The translations under genes and the position numbers were made by a program. From Thermoactinomyces sp. DSM 45892 (GTDB lineage Bacteria; Bacillota; Bacilli; Thermoactinomycetales; Thermoactinomycetaceae), in contig NZ_FNPL01000008.1 of the NCBI RefSeq assembly GCF_900107305.1, forward strand, positions 80,568 through 144,567: 64,000 nucleotides of DNA, written 5' to 3'. This document shows positions 16,976 through 27,055 of the stretch, one piece after another; the first letter of the stretch is position 1, and every line of letters starts with the position of its first letter. The notes below the pieces were generated by a model. The model did not search any database and had not been told where the DNA came from. It was given only the letters and a program-made list of their open reading frames with translations.

Positions 16976-18658
16976 ATGAGTTTTACGGCTTTGTTGATGG
17001 TATTACAAATTGTCTTTTCGATTATTATTGGTGTTTATTTTTGGAACTTGTTACGGAATCAGCAAACGAGCAAAAGTGCGGTTGATCGTGAGTCACGAAA
17101 GGAACTGGAAAAGCTGTCAAGGTTACGTAGAATGAAGCTTACGGTTCCTCTAGCAGAGAAGACCAGACCCGCTAATTTGGAAGAGATTGTGGGCCAAATT
17201 GATGGAGTAAAAGCACTCAGAGCGGCTATCTGTGGACCGAATCCGCAACATGTCATTATTTATGGACCTCCAGGAGTAGGGAAGACGGCTGCTGCCCGCG
17301 TGATATTGGAAGAGGCGAAGAGAATCGCCTGCTCTCCTTTTGGAGAACAATCTAAATTTGTTGAGGTTGATGCTACGACTGCCCGTTTTGATGAGCGAGG
17401 AATCGCTGATCCACTAATCGGCAGTGTTCATGATCCGATTTATCAAGGGGCAGGGGCTATGGGAATGGCAGGGATTCCTCAGCCTAAACCGGGTGCTGTA
17501 ACCAAGGCACATGGTGGGTTATTATTTATTGATGAGATTGGGGAGCTTCATCCGATTCAGATGAATAAACTATTGAAGGTGTTAGAAGATCGTAAGGTGT
17601 TTTTAGAGAGTGCTTATTATAGCTCGGAAGACTCTAACACGCCGGGTCACATTCATGATATCTTTCAAAATGGATTGCCAGCTGATTTTCGATTAATTGG
17701 TGCAACAACTCGTACTCCACAAGAGATTCCGGCTGCGATTCGCTCCCGTTGTGTGGAAATATTTTTTCGACCTCTACTGGCAGGTGAGATCGAAAGGGTG
17801 GCAACTCAAGCATTAGAACGTGTTCACTTCTCATACCATCCAGATGCCGTTCATGTTATTACTCGTTATGCCATGAATGGCCGTGATGCAGTCAATCTGG
17901 TGCAAACGGCAGTTAGTGTCGCGATGACAGAGGGACGTGGTATGATAACAAAGGCGGATGTTGAGTGGGTAGTTCATAGTAGCCAGCTAAGCCCACGCCC
18001 AGATGGTCGGATGCCCGAAAGCTCGAAAGTGGGTCTGGCAACAGGGCTTGCAGTGCATGGACCCAATATGGGGCTGATTTTAGAGGTGGAAGTTACCTCT
18101 ACTCCTGTAACTCCAGGAGAAAAAGGCTCGCTTCAAATTACGGGTGTAGTGGATGAAGAGGAAATGGGCAGTGGCGGAAGAACGATAAGACGTAAAAGTA
18201 TGGCTCGCGGTTCGGTGGAAAATGTGATTACGGTTTTGCGAAGTACAGATATTAATCCAGATGAATATCACCTTCATATTAACTTCCCAGGTGGAACGCC
18301 TATCGATGGACCATCGGCGGGAATTACCATCGCAACTGCCATATACTCGGCCATAAAGGAAATTCCCATTAGCAATGAGGTAGCCATGACAGGGGAGATC
18401 TCCATTCATGGGAAGGTAAAACCGATTGGCGGTGTGATCGCGAAGGTAGAGGCAGCGATGCATGCAGGGGCGAAAAAAGTAATCATTCCATTGGAGAATA
18501 TGCAGGATATTTTAGAGAGGATGGAAGGGGTTGAGGTAATCCCTGTCCAACTCTTAGAAGAGGTATTCCAACACGCGCTTGAGCCAGTTGTTCAAGAAGA
18601 AACGGAGCCTTTGATTCTGCCCAATCCTCAAGGGATTTGGACTACGTCAGCCTTTTAG
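16976..18658 (+). CDS. lonB: ATP-dependent protease LonB (sporulation type)
   Basis: LonB is a membrane-anchored AAA+ serine protease; in B. subtilis it acts in the developing spore. It has 560 residues. A hydrophobic anchor lies at about residues 4-24, Walker A is GPPGVGKT, Walker B is [10 protein letters not shown], and the protease domain has the catalytic Ser in DGPSAG and Lys in [20 protein letters not shown] precedes the ATG. The position directly before lonA matches B. subtilis. A terminator-like hairpin follows, so lonA has its own promoter. Confidence 0.94.
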   Translation: MSFTALLMVLQIVFSIIIGVYFWNLLRNQQTSKSAVDRESRKELEKLSRLRRMKLTVPLAEKTRPANLEEIVGQIDGVKALRAAICGPNPQHVIIYGPPGVGKTAAARVILEEAKRIACSPFGEQSKFVEVDATTARFDERGIADPLIGSVHDPIYQGAGAMGMAGIPQPKPGAVTKAHGGLLFIDEIGELHPIQMNKLLKVLEDRKVFLESAYYSSEDSNTPGHIHDIFQNGLPADFRLIGATTRTPQEIPAAIRSRCVEIFFRPLLAGEIERVATQALERVHFSYHPDAVHVITRYAMNGRDAVNLVQTAVSVAMTEGRGMITKADVEWVVHSSQLSPRPDGRMPESSKVGLATGLAVHGPNMGLILEVEVTSTPVTPGEKGSLQITGVVDEEEMGSGGRTIRRKSMARGSVENVITVLRSTDINPDEYHLHINFPGGTPIDGPSAGITIATAIYSAIKEIPISNEVAMTGEISIHGKVKPIGGVIAKVEAAMHAGAKKVIIPLENMQDILERMEGVEVIPVQLLEEVFQHALEPVVQEETEPLILPNPQGIWTTSAF

Positions 18659-18672
18659 AATGAATGGGGTAT

Positions 18673-18710
18673 AAAGTCGGTGCTAAGAAATACTTGGGAG
18701 TACCGGCTTT
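18673..18710 (+). terminator. Terminator-like hairpin after lonB
   Basis: AAAGTCGGT (18673-18681) pairs with ACCGGCTTT (18702-18710) with one G-T pair; a T-rich stretch follows. Confidence 0.6.
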
Positions 18711-18720
18711 TGCTTTGTCA

Positions 18721-18749
18721 TAGACAAAAGAAATCGAATAGGATAAAAT
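18721..18749 (+). promoter_or_regulatory. Sigma-A-like promoter of lonA
   Basis: TAGACA (18721-18726), a 17-base spacer and TAAAAT (18744-18749) lie about 48 bases before the lonA ATG. No CtsR-type or CIRCE-type repeat is seen next to it. Confidence 0.55.
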
Positions 18750-18796
18750 CGTACAAAGTTTGGTTCCTTGTACAGACAGCAAGTGGAGGTGCATTT

Positions 18797-21133
18797 ATGG
18801 CTGGAAAAGAAGAGGAACGTAACCTGCCGCTTCTACCACTCCGGGGATTACTTGTATATCCAAGTATGGTAATTCATTTGGATGTGGGGAGGGAGAAATC
18901 AATCCAAGCTTTAGAGCAGGCTATGGTGGAAGATAGTCAAATCCTCCTTATTACCCAAAAAGATGCTCAATTAGAGGACCCTACTCGCGAGGATCTTTAT
19001 GTGATTGGTACAGTTGCCAAGGTTAGACAGATGTTGAAGCTACCGAATGGTACCATTCGTGTGTTAGTTGAGGGATTAGAACGGGCTCGTCTCATGAGTT
19101 TTGAAGATGGGGATGAGTATTTAGAGGCATCTGTCATCGCCGTAAAGGACGAAGTGGAAGAGAGTGTTGATTTACAAGCGCTTATGAGATCGGTTCTCGA
19201 TTACTTTGAACAATACTTACGTTTAACCAAGAAAATATCTGCTGAGACTCATTCGGTTGTGTCTGATATCGAAGAGCCAGGCCGATTGGCTGATCTGGTT
19301 GCTTCTCACCTTCCGATTCGAATGGCTGATAAACAAGAAATTTTACAAGAAGCCAATGTAAAGGCTCGTTTAGAGAAATTACTTGGGTTCCTTCATAATG
19401 AAAAAGAAGTACTGGAATTAGAGAAAAAAATAAGTAGTCGTGTAAAACGTCAAATGGAGAAAACGCAAAAAGAATACTATCTCCGTGAGCAGATGAAAGC
19501 CATCCAGAAAGAGCTAGGTGAAAAAGAAGGCCGTGCTGGGGAGATTGAAGGACTTCGTGACCAGATGGAAGAAGTCGATCTCCCTCCTGACGTTTTAGAA
19601 AAAGTGGAGAAGGAGTTAGACCGACTCGAAAAAATTCCTACTTCTTCTGCAGAAGGTGGCGTGATTCGCACTTATATCGAATGGTTATTAGATGTTCCTT
19701 GGAATTTATTCACAGAAGATGATTTAGATTTGTTAAAAGCAGAAAAAGTATTAGATGAAGATCATTATGGATTAGAAAAAGTGAAGGAACGCGTGTTAGA
19801 GTACCTAGCTGTTCAGAAGATGGTAAATGAGATGAAGGGGCCGATCCTTTGTCTAGTTGGACCACCCGGGGTAGGGAAAACATCACTTGCTCGATCCGTA
19901 GCTAGAGCACTTGACCGTAAATTTGTCCGTATTTCCTTAGGAGGGGTTCGTGATGAAGCTGAGATTCGCGGACATCGCCGTACCTACGTAGGAGCCATGC
20001 CGGGCCGGATTATTCAAGGGATGAAGACTGCAGGTTCGAGCAATCCTGTGTTTCTTCTGGATGAAATTGATAAGATGGCGATGGACTTCCGTGGGGATCC
20101 AGGTGCCGCTTTACTCGAGGTTCTTGATCCAAATCAAAATTCTACTTTTAGTGATCATTATTTGGAAGTGCCTTATGATTTATCAAAAGTGATGTTTATC
20201 ACGACTGCCAATTCGATTAGCACGATTCCAAGGCCTTTATTGGATCGGATGGAGCTTCTTACTATATCGGGCTACACGGAAGTAGAAAAGGAACAGATTG
20301 CAAAAAAATATTTGTATCCGAAGCAATTGAAAGAACACGGACTATCTAGGGAGAAGATGCAGCTCCATGGAGATACGATTCTAAAACTGATTCGTAATTA
20401 TACGAGAGAAGCCGGCGTACGTAGTTTAGAGCGGACGGTGGGTACGCTTTGTCGTAAGGCGGCGAAGCAACTCGTAGCGGGTGAGAAGAAGAAAGTGGTC
20501 GTTACACCTAAAAATTTGGAACAGTATTTAGGAACAGAGAAGTTCCGCTTCGGCAGAGCAGAGGATACAGACCAAGTTGGAGTGGTAACGGGTCTAGCGT
20601 GGACAGAAGTAGGCGGAGACACATTAGCCGTAGAAGTTTCGTTATTCCCAGGAAAGGGTCGTCTCACTCTGACTGGTCAATTAGGTGATGTGATGAAAGA
20701 GTCGGCTCAAGCCGCATTTAGCTACATTCGCTCACGGTCGAGTGAGCTAGGTGTGGAAGCTGATTTTCATGAGAAAAATGATATTCATATCCATGTGCCT
20801 GAAGGAGCAATTCCTAAAGACGGTCCGTCCGCAGGTATTACGATGGCGACTGCTCTAGTGTCCGCATTAACTAATATTCCGGTTTCACGATTTGTAGCGA
20901 TGACGGGTGAAGTGACATTGCGCGGTCGGGTACTACCGATTGGTGGTTTAAAAGAGAAAGCCTTAGGTGCGCACCGAGCGGGTATTACACATATCGTCAT
21001 TCCAAAAGATAATGAAAAAGATATCGCTGAAATACCAGAGAGCGTTAAGAAAGGTTTAACGTTTACTGCGGTTTCACACATGGATGAAGTGTTGAAAATC
21101 GCGCTTGTGAGGGATCCTAATGAAGATAACTGA
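18797..21133 (+). CDS. lonA: ATP-dependent protease La (LonA)
   Basis: LonA is the housekeeping cytosolic AAA+ serine protease that removes misfolded and regulatory proteins. It has 778 residues. The N-terminal substrate-binding domain begins [15 protein letters not shown], a coiled linker region contains [17 protein letters not shown], Walker A is GPPGVGKTS, and the protease domain has Ser in DGPSAG and Lys in [11 protein letters not shown]. The ATG at 18797 has GGAGGT seven bases upstream; the open frame upstream is leader. The 3' end overlaps ysxC by 14 bases. Confidence 0.97.
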   Translation: MAGKEEERNLPLLPLRGLLVYPSMVIHLDVGREKSIQALEQAMVEDSQILLITQKDAQLEDPTREDLYVIGTVAKVRQMLKLPNGTIRVLVEGLERARLMSFEDGDEYLEASVIAVKDEVEESVDLQALMRSVLDYFEQYLRLTKKISAETHSVVSDIEEPGRLADLVASHLPIRMADKQEILQEANVKARLEKLLGFLHNEKEVLELEKKISSRVKRQMEKTQKEYYLREQMKAIQKELGEKEGRAGEIEGLRDQMEEVDLPPDVLEKVEKELDRLEKIPTSSAEGGVIRTYIEWLLDVPWNLFTEDDLDLLKAEKVLDEDHYGLEKVKERVLEYLAVQKMVNEMKGPILCLVGPPGVGKTSLARSVARALDRKFVRISLGGVRDEAEIRGHRRTYVGAMPGRIIQGMKTAGSSNPVFLLDEIDKMAMDFRGDPGAALLEVLDPNQNSTFSDHYLEVPYDLSKVMFITTANSISTIPRPLLDRMELLTISGYTEVEKEQIAKKYLYPKQLKEHGLSREKMQLHGDTILKLIRNYTREAGVRSLERTVGTLCRKAAKQLVAGEKKKVVVTPKNLEQYLGTEKFRFGRAEDTDQVGVVTGLAWTEVGGDTLAVEVSLFPGKGRLTLTGQLGDVMKESAQAAFSYIRSRSSELGVEADFHEKNDIHIHVPEGAIPKDGPSAGITMATALVSALTNIPVSRFVAMTGEVTLRGRVLPIGGLKEKALGAHRAGITHIVIPKDNEKDIAEIPESVKKGLTFTAVSHMDEVLKIALVRDPNEDN

Positions 21134-21752
21134 AGTGAATTTTATAACAAGTGGAGTGAAATTAAGTCAATATCCAGAAGACGCCCTGCCAGAGATTGCC
21201 CTGGCTGGGCGTTCCAACGTTGGTAAATCATCTCTGATTAATGCCATGATAAATCGAAAGAAACTAGCTCATACCAGTTCGAAACCTGGGAAGACGCAAA
21301 CGATTAATTTTTTCTCGGTGAATAATAAGGTGATGTTTGCGGATGTACCCGGCTACGGATATGCAAAAGTGTCTAAGGTCCAACGAGCTGCGTGGGGACG
21401 AATGCTGGAGTCTTATTTTACGAAGCGTGAGCCGCTGCGATCGGTCATCCAGATCGTTGATTTACGTCATGCACCATCACAGGATGATGTATCGATGTAT
21501 CGATTTTTAAAGCATCATAATATCCCAGTGATCATCGTTGCGACGAAAGCAGATAAGATTACGAAGGGGCATTGGCAAAGGCATTTAAAGGTGGTTAAGC
21601 AAACGTTGAATGTTTTGCCAAGTGATCCGGTGATTCTTTTCTCTTCGGAGACGAAGGTGGGAAGGGACGAGCTTTGGGGAGAGATCATGCGGCGTGTGGA
21701 TGATGGTTCGGTTGAGGGTGTAGATGGTGCTGAGGTTCGCTCTGTTGATTAA
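21120..21752 (+). CDS. ysxC: Ribosome biogenesis GTP-binding protein YsxC/EngB
   Basis: This is an essential TrmE-Era-EngA-YihA-type GTPase needed for maturation of the 50S subunit. It has 210 residues. G1 is GRSNVGKSS, the G2 Thr is in [10 protein letters not shown]3 is DVPGYG and G4 is TKADK. It overlaps lonA, so the two are translated from one message, as in B. subtilis. The C-terminal tail after about residue 195 ([16 protein letters not shown]) is a short acidic extension. Confidence 0.95.
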   Translation: MKITEVNFITSGVKLSQYPEDALPEIALAGRSNVGKSSLINAMINRKKLAHTSSKPGKTQTINFFSVNNKVMFADVPGYGYAKVSKVQRAAWGRMLESYFTKREPLRSVIQIVDLRHAPSQDDVSMYRFLKHHNIPVIIVATKADKITKGHWQRHLKVVKQTLNVLPSDPVILFSSETKVGRDELWGEIMRRVDDGSVEGVDGAEVRSVD

Positions 21753-21775
21753 CTAGACTTAAGCTTTTCTCGGGT

Positions 21776-21963
21776 CAATGTATCTGCCCATAGCTCAAAT
21801 AGTAAACCTACAAAGATGTGGAAAAGCAAGTCCGCTCCGTCTTCGTAGCTTCGGGTAAGTGGCAAAACTCGCAAATAACGCTCAGACATTGCCACAAAAC
21901 GCTCTTGCTACGAAGGACGGAGCTAAGTAAGGCTTACTAACCTCGCAGTAGTCAGATACATTG
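21776..21963. repeat. Long nested palindromic element (188 bp)
   Basis: Four nested inverted repeats share one centre. The outer arms CAATGTATCTG (21776-21786) and 21953-21963 match perfectly. Inside are AGTAA/TTACT (21801-21805 and 21934-21938), then GCTCCGTCTTCGTAGC (21834-21849) with 21907-21923 (one bulged base), then GTGGCAA/TTGCCAC (21859-21865 and 21889-21895). No frame is open across it. It could be a MITE-like repeat or a structured RNA. The rest of the gap to ddl (to 22097) shows nothing else. Confidence 0.7.
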
Positions 21964-22097
21964 CTCCTATTCCATTCTCATTTACTAGCTAATGAACAGA
22001 CCTTTTGGAAGGAATTGAGATAGAGATTCAGATAAAAATTTAGACTTATATCCTGTAACTGATAGATAAATTAAGGCTATATCAGAAAGGCTGGGGA

Positions 22098-23201
22098 ATG
22101 ATGCAGAAGAAACTACGTGTTGCTGTCATTTACGGTGGTAAATCTGGAGAACACGAGGTGTCGTTGATCAGTGCGGCTTCCGTGATGAAGGCTATGGACT
22201 TAGAAAAATATGAAGTTTTACCTATCGGAATTACAAAAGAGGGAGAATGGCTAGTGGGTACACATGCATTCCCGGCGCTTGAAGATAGTCTTGGTGCAGA
22301 GAAACTGGATCAACTACAATCTCAATTGCCATCTGTAGGCACGATTACCAACGGAAAACAACTCCCTGCATTGACCAGTGAGTTTGTAGATGTTGTATTT
22401 CCAGTTTTACACGGTACATATGGAGAAGATGGAACGATTCAAGGAATGTTTGAGATGGCAAATGTGCCCTATGTAGGAGCAGGAGTGCTCGCATCAGCTG
22501 TGGCGATGGATAAAGTAATGGCGAAGATGGTGTGCGCTTCAGCGAGTTTGCCGCAAGGTGAGTTTGTACATTATTTACGTAGTCACTTCTTTAAGCAAAA
22601 GGAGGAAGTGCTTGATGGGGTAGAAGAGAAACTCGGGTATCCATGTTTTGTGAAGCCTGCAAATTTGGGTTCGAGTGTAGGGATCTCGAAGGCGAATCAT
22701 CGTAGTGAATTAGAGCAAGCGATGGAATTGGCTTATCGTTATGACCGTAAAGTATTAGTCGAGGAGTTTATCCCTGCTCGTGAAATTGAAGTGGCTGTGC
22801 TTGGAAATGATGATCCACAAGCCTCGCTTCCAGGCGAAATCATCTCATCTGGCGATTTCTATGATTATCAAGCAAAGTACGTAGATGGTAAGTCTGCGAT
22901 GGAGGTGCCAGCGAAACTAACGGAAGAGCAGACGAAGCAAGTTAGAGAAATGGCGGTTAAATCATACCAAGCGTTAGATTGCACAGGTTTAGCTCGTGTA
23001 GACTTCTTCCTGCGTAAAGATAATGGGGAAATTCTAATCAACGAGGTGAATACGCTACCCGGGTTTACACCGTTTAGTATGTATCCTGTGATGTGGCAAG
23101 AGACAGGGATTCCATACTCAGAGTTAATAGACCGTTTGATTCAATTAGCGATTGAGCGGTATGAAGAGAAGCAATCTTTGATAACCAGTCTGGAAAGTTA
23201 A
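22098..23201 (+). CDS. ddl: D-alanine--D-alanine ligase
   Basis: This ATP-grasp enzyme joins two D-alanines for the peptidoglycan stem. It has 367 residues. The N-terminal motif VIYGGKSGEHEVS, the Gly-rich AMDKVMAKM region, FVKPANLGSSVGI (ATP-grasp loop), VDFFLRKDNGEILINEVNTLPG (metal-binding Asp, Glu and Asn, read in two parts) are all present. Two adjacent ATGs follow GAAAGGCTGGGG; the first is taken. It stands alone with its own terminator. A Tyr in the active-site loop (FYDYQAKY) fits a D-Ala-D-Ala enzyme. Confidence 0.95.
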   Translation: MMQKKLRVAVIYGGKSGEHEVSLISAASVMKAMDLEKYEVLPIGITKEGEWLVGTHAFPALEDSLGAEKLDQLQSQLPSVGTITNGKQLPALTSEFVDVVFPVLHGTYGEDGTIQGMFEMANVPYVGAGVLASAVAMDKVMAKMVCASASLPQGEFVHYLRSHFFKQKEEVLDGVEEKLGYPCFVKPANLGSSVGISKANHRSELEQAMELAYRYDRKVLVEEFIPAREIEVAVLGNDDPQASLPGEIISSGDFYDYQAKYVDGKSAMEVPAKLTEEQTKQVREMAVKSYQALDCTGLARVDFFLRKDNGEILINEVNTLPGFTPFSMYPVMWQETGIPYSELIDRLIQLAIERYEEKQSLITSLES

Positions 23202-23210
23202 AATGATAAA

Positions 23211-23256
23211 AAGACTATAAAGATGAACAGCATAGTTCATCTTTATAGCCTTTTTT
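23211..23256. terminator. Bidirectional terminator between ddl and map
   Basis: GACTATAAAGATGAAC (23213-23228) pairs with 23235-23250 around AGCATA, with one G-T/C difference, an A run on the left and a T run on the right. It serves the converging ddl and map genes. Confidence 0.9.
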
Positions 23257-24019
23257 AGTCTTGATCAGTTAAGATAATAGGCCCATTAGCCGTAATCGCA
23301 AGGGTGTGCTCATACTGAGCAGATAAACTACCATCTACGGTTTTCGCCGTCCAGCCATCACTCATGAGCTGTACATGATGTTTCCCTAAATTCAGCATAG
23401 GTTCAATCGTAAAGGTCATGCCTTCTTGGATGAGGGGGCCTTTTCCAGCAGGGCCAAAGTGTGGAACTTCAGGCGCCTCATGCATCTTACTTCCGATTCC
23501 ATGGCCGATAAAAGGACGTACTACAGATAAACCATTCGCTTCCGCAAACGTTTGGATGGCATGGGAGATGTCCCCGATTCGATTGCCAATTTGTGCTTTT
23601 TCAATTCCTTGATAAAGGGATTGCTTTGTCAATTTAAGAAGTCGCTTTGCATCAGGTGAAATTTTACCCACGGCATAGGACCAAGCTGAGTCGGCTAGCC
23701 ATCCATTAAGGTTGACCACCATATCAATGGTAACAATATCCCCCTCTAGAAGCTTCGTTTTTCGTGGGAACCCGTGACACACTTCATCGTTTATGGATGC
23801 GCAGGTAGCGTATTTGTAACCCATATATCCCTTTTGTTCGGGAATAGCACCGCACTCAGCGAGATATTGCTCTACAAATTCATCGATCTCCCACGTGCTA
23901 ATTCCTGGCTTGATATATTTAGCTATCTCTTTATGACAAGAGGCAAGTATAACGCCCGCACGCCGCATTCGTTCAATTTGTTCAGGGGTTTTTATTTTGA
24001 TGAGTTGGTTCAATATCAA
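23255..24019 (-). CDS. map: Type I methionine aminopeptidase
   Basis: This metalloenzyme removes the N-terminal methionine from new proteins. It has 254 residues. The metal ligands are visible in VTIDMV, DSAWSYAVG, GHGIGSKMHE, FTIEPM and YEHTLAI. It begins with TTG (24019), six bases after AAGGA. It is a stand-alone copy outside the ribosomal protein region, so it may be a second enzyme, as YflG is in B. subtilis; whether another copy exists cannot be seen here. It precedes ddl convergently. Confidence 0.92.
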   Translation of the reverse strand: MILNQLIKIKTPEQIERMRRAGVILASCHKEIAKYIKPGISTWEIDEFVEQYLAECGAIPEQKGYMGYKYATCASINDEVCHGFPRKTKLLEGDIVTIDMVVNLNGWLADSAWSYAVGKISPDAKRLLKLTKQSLYQGIEKAQIGNRIGDISHAIQTFAEANGLSVVRPFIGHGIGSKMHEAPEVPHFGPAGKGPLIQEGMTFTIEPMLNLGKHHVQLMSDGWTAKTVDGSLSAQYEHTLAITANGPIILTDQD

Positions 24020-24027
24020 TCACATCC

Positions 24028-24498
24028 TTATCTCTTCATGATAAACATGAGTCCCAATCCCACAATCAGTATCGGCCAGTATGTATTTAGTGTATGCGCA
24101 ATCGGAGCAAATAAAGAAATATCGGCAACAACAGGATTGGCAAAGAAACCTGCCAAACATAGGACCAAGGAAATAATGAGAGTCATATTATTCTTATTCT
24201 GCATGTATTGTAAAAAAACCACAACCCCGATCATCAACATCAAAATGCTCCAATGTCTAGGCCAACTCGGAATATATCGGAATCCCCATACGGACAAGCC
24301 GATTGCAGCAATAATTCCGCCAATTACAGTTAATTGGGATTGTTTTTGCAAAAAAGAAATAAATACCAAGATGGAACCTAGAAGGAATAGAAGAAAAGGC
24401 CATGTAATCAAGGTGTTAAGAGCTGCTGTTCTCGTTTCGATGACGAGTGATAATCCACCAGCTAAAACCAAGACGAACCCAATGGCTTTTTTTTGCAT
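24028..24498 (-). CDS. Small multi-spanning membrane protein (LiaF-N/DUF5668-like)
   Basis: This is a 156-residue protein with six or so short hydrophobic segments arranged in tight pairs (GFVLVLAGGLSLVIE, WPFLLFLLGSILVFI, LTVIGGIIAAIGLSVWG, HWSILMLMIGVVVFL, LIISLVLCLAGFF and YWPILIVGLGLMFIMKR). The repeated W-P-x-x-L-x-x-G pattern resembles the N-terminal membrane part of LiaF-type proteins. No soluble domain follows. GAGGAGAG precedes the ATG. It ends eight bases before map on the same strand and is likely cotranscribed. The function is unknown. Confidence 0.7.
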   Translation of the reverse strand: MQKKAIGFVLVLAGGLSLVIETRTAALNTLITWPFLLFLLGSILVFISFLQKQSQLTVIGGIIAAIGLSVWGFRYIPSWPRHWSILMLMIGVVVFLQYMQNKNNMTLIISLVLCLAGFFANPVVADISLFAPIAHTLNTYWPILIVGLGLMFIMKR

Positions 24499-24842
24499 GA
24501 AAAAACTCTCCTCTGACGTATTAGAATGTATCTTCCTATTTTAGCACAAATTTTTACTTGCTAGAGTATAAGAGGAGGCTTTGTGCTAAAGAGACTGCAT
24601 AAAATTAGTATTTATTGGAAAAATAATGGTGAGCAAGGATGGATATCAAAAAGGTACCTGCTCCTATATAGTAGATTTTATAGACTATGTGTGGCTATGC
24701 GCTAAAATGTTCACAGGAAATGAAGAGAGATTTAGATCGCTGTATGTTATAATATGTCTTGGTTTTTATGAACGTTTTGAATGGTTTTATGATCTCTTCT
24801 TCTGTTAAATGGGAAGTTGTAGAGATTGGAGTGAAATAGATT
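24499..24842. other. Intergenic region with the hemA control sequences
   Basis: A TATAAT is present at about 24748-24753 in a suitable place for hemA, without a clear -35. A frame of 60 codons (24626-24808) lacks a Shine-Dalgarno and looks random. Nothing else is seen. Confidence 0.45.
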
Positions 24843-26189
24843 ATGCATATACTGACAATTGGATTTAGTCATAAGACAGCTTCTGTAGAGTTGCGAGAGC
24901 GACTTGTATTTCAAGAAGATCGTCTTACTATGGCTTTAAGAAGCTTGCGAGATATGAAGAGTATTCTAGAATGTGTGATCGTTAGTACATGTAACCGCAT
25001 GGAGTTATATGTAGTAGTGGATCAACTTCATACTGGTGAGTACTACTCTAAGGCGTTTTTGGAGAGTTGGTTTCGCATACCGAAAGAAGAATTTCAAGAG
25101 CATCTATATATAAAACAAGATCAAGAGGCTGTACATCATTTATTTCGCGTTGTGTGTGGATTAGATTCCCTCGTGATTGGTGAGACACAGATCTTAGGTC
25201 AAATGAAAACGGCTTTTCTGCAAGCCCTAGAGATTGGTACGACAGGTACAGTATTTAATATGCTTTTTAAACAAGCGGTTACATTTGGCAAGAAAGTGCA
25301 CTCTGAAACAGAAATAGGCCAGAATGCAGTTTCGGTGAGCTATGCAGCAGTAGAATTAGGTAAAAAGTTATTTTCCTCTTTTCAAAACCAGACGATTTTA
25401 TTAATAGGCGCTGGGAAGATGACTGAACTAACAGCGAAGCATTTTGCGTCAAGCGGAGCTGCCCGTGTGATTGTGATTAATCGCACGTTGGCAAAAGCGG
25501 AAGAGTTGGCGAGTCGATTCCGCGGTGAAGCACGTCCGTGGGATCAGCTTCTTCCATCTCTAGCAGAGGCGGATATCGTTGTCTCTTCAACGGGAGCGGA
25601 GCAAGCTGTCATTACGAAGGAGTTTATCGCGCCTGTGATAGAGAATCGGCGTACTCCTTTATTTATCATCGACATCGCCGTTCCACGTGATATTGAACCG
25701 AGTGTCCATGAGTTAGATCAAGTATTTCTCTACGATATTGATGATTTACATGGTATTGTGGAGGCAAATATGAAATTACGCCATCAAGAAGCCGAAAAAG
25801 TGTTGGAATGGATTTTGCTTGAGTGTGAGAAGTTTCACGAATGGTTGCAAACACTGGGTGTGGTTCCGCTCATTACGGCTTTGCGTGAAAAAGCGATTTC
25901 CATTCAAGAAGAGGCTTTGTTACGGATTGAACGGAAGCTTCCCGAATTGACAGAGCACCAGCGTCGAGTGCTGAATAAGCACACTAAAAGCATTATTAAT
26001 CAAATGCTACGGGACCCTATAGTAAGAATGAAAGAACTGGCAGCAGGTCCTCAGAAAGAAGAAGCGTTAGACTTGTTTGTCCATCTCTTTGCATTGGAGA
26101 AGGAGCTTCAAAAAACAGGGGATACATGTGAAGAAAAAATAGAAACGGATGTAGCGAAGACTCTCAAAACAACGATTTCGATCTCCTGA
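24843..26189 (+). CDS. hemA: Glutamyl-tRNA reductase
   Basis: This enzyme reduces Glu-tRNA to glutamate-1-semialdehyde with NADPH, the first committed step of C5 tetrapyrrole synthesis. It has 448 residues. The catalytic Cys50 lies in VSTCNRMELY. Substrate motif GLDSLVIGETQILGQ, the NADPH-binding loop GAGKMTEL and the C-terminal dimerisation helices follow. GGAGTGAAATAGATT precedes the ATG. It is the first gene of hemAXCDB. The B. subtilis enzyme is controlled by heme and HemX; nothing in the leader shows this directly. Confidence 0.96.
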   Translation: MHILTIGFSHKTASVELRERLVFQEDRLTMALRSLRDMKSILECVIVSTCNRMELYVVVDQLHTGEYYSKAFLESWFRIPKEEFQEHLYIKQDQEAVHHLFRVVCGLDSLVIGETQILGQMKTAFLQALEIGTTGTVFNMLFKQAVTFGKKVHSETEIGQNAVSVSYAAVELGKKLFSSFQNQTILLIGAGKMTELTAKHFASSGAARVIVINRTLAKAEELASRFRGEARPWDQLLPSLAEADIVVSSTGAEQAVITKEFIAPVIENRRTPLFIIDIAVPRDIEPSVHELDQVFLYDIDDLHGIVEANMKLRHQEAEKVLEWILLECEKFHEWLQTLGVVPLITALREKAISIQEEALLRIERKLPELTEHQRRVLNKHTKSIINQMLRDPIVRMKELAAGPQKEEALDLFVHLFALEKELQKTGDTCEEKIETDVAKTLKTTISIS

Positions 26190-26217
26190 TAAATGACAGG
26201 AAAGGGGATGAGGGGAT

Positions 26218-27027
26218 TTGCTTGCTGAACGTTGGTTATACGACTTTTTGATCTATGCCTATATGCTCAGTTTGCTATTTGGATTTGCTGGATTGATTAA
26301 ACCGAATCCAAGGGCCACGATCGCTTCATCTGCGCTTTTATTTATGGTTTGGGGGATTGAGTTGTCCCTGATTGAGATGGAAATGTGGCGGACATGGCCA
26401 CAGATTTCGGAGATTGATCCGATCCTTCTTTATACGTGGGCTCTCATTTCCTTTGCCTTATATTATCAACACATCGTAAAGCTCGATATATTTTTTATGA
26501 CGATTAGCTCTGTAGGTCTGATCGTGTTAGCGATTCAGTTATTTTTTGTACGGGGTGTGCCATTTCAAAAAGAAGTGATCATGGTTTCTGAACTGATTTT
26601 TGTCCATATATCGCTTGCTATCATTGGCTATGTTGCCTTTTCATTATCAAGTATCAGTGCTTTTTTATACTATATAGCAAGTTTTTTATTAAAAAAGAAA
26701 CAATGGAATCGTTTCCTTACACAACTCCCGAGTTTAGGAAGTTTACAGCGGTTTTCAACAGGCTCTCTGATTGTAGGTCTTCCTTGTCTTGCTGTTTCGC
26801 TTCTACTTGGTGGGATTTGGGCTATTCAGGTCGTCCAACCATCTGTATGGATAGACCCTAAAATGGTCTCTTCCCTTCTGACTTTAACTGTATACAGCTT
26901 GATTTTATGGCAGTGGCGTCGGGTTGGCTGGCAGGGAAAACGATTGGCTTGGTGGAATGTAGTTGCCATACTGGTTATGATCGGGAATGTATTACTCTCT
27001 AGATGGAGCTTTCACCACTGGGTCTAG
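26218..27027 (+). CDS. hemX: HemX, CcsA-like cytochrome c assembly-type membrane protein
   Basis: This is an integral membrane protein of 269 residues with about eight hydrophobic segments. In B. subtilis HemX lowers the amount of HemA protein. The family is related to CcsA/CcmC, and the conserved SELIFVHISLAIIGYVAF segment carries a histidine typical of this group. TTG at 26218 follows GAGGGGAT. It lies 28 bases after hemA and runs up to hemC, so it is part of the same operon. Confidence 0.9.
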   Translation: MLAERWLYDFLIYAYMLSLLFGFAGLIKPNPRATIASSALLFMVWGIELSLIEMEMWRTWPQISEIDPILLYTWALISFALYYQHIVKLDIFFMTISSVGLIVLAIQLFFVRGVPFQKEVIMVSELIFVHISLAIIGYVAFSLSSISAFLYYIASFLLKKKQWNRFLTQLPSLGSLQRFSTGSLIVGLPCLAVSLLLGGIWAIQVVQPSVWIDPKMVSSLLTLTVYSLILWQWRRVGWQGKRLAWWNVVAILVMIGNVLLSRWSFHHWV

Positions 27028-27055
27028 AGGCTTTGAAACAGGAGGCTTGTGCGGT

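Noticed and set aside
24626..24808. 60-codon frame before hemA
   Set aside because: No ribosome site; it spans the likely hemA promoter.
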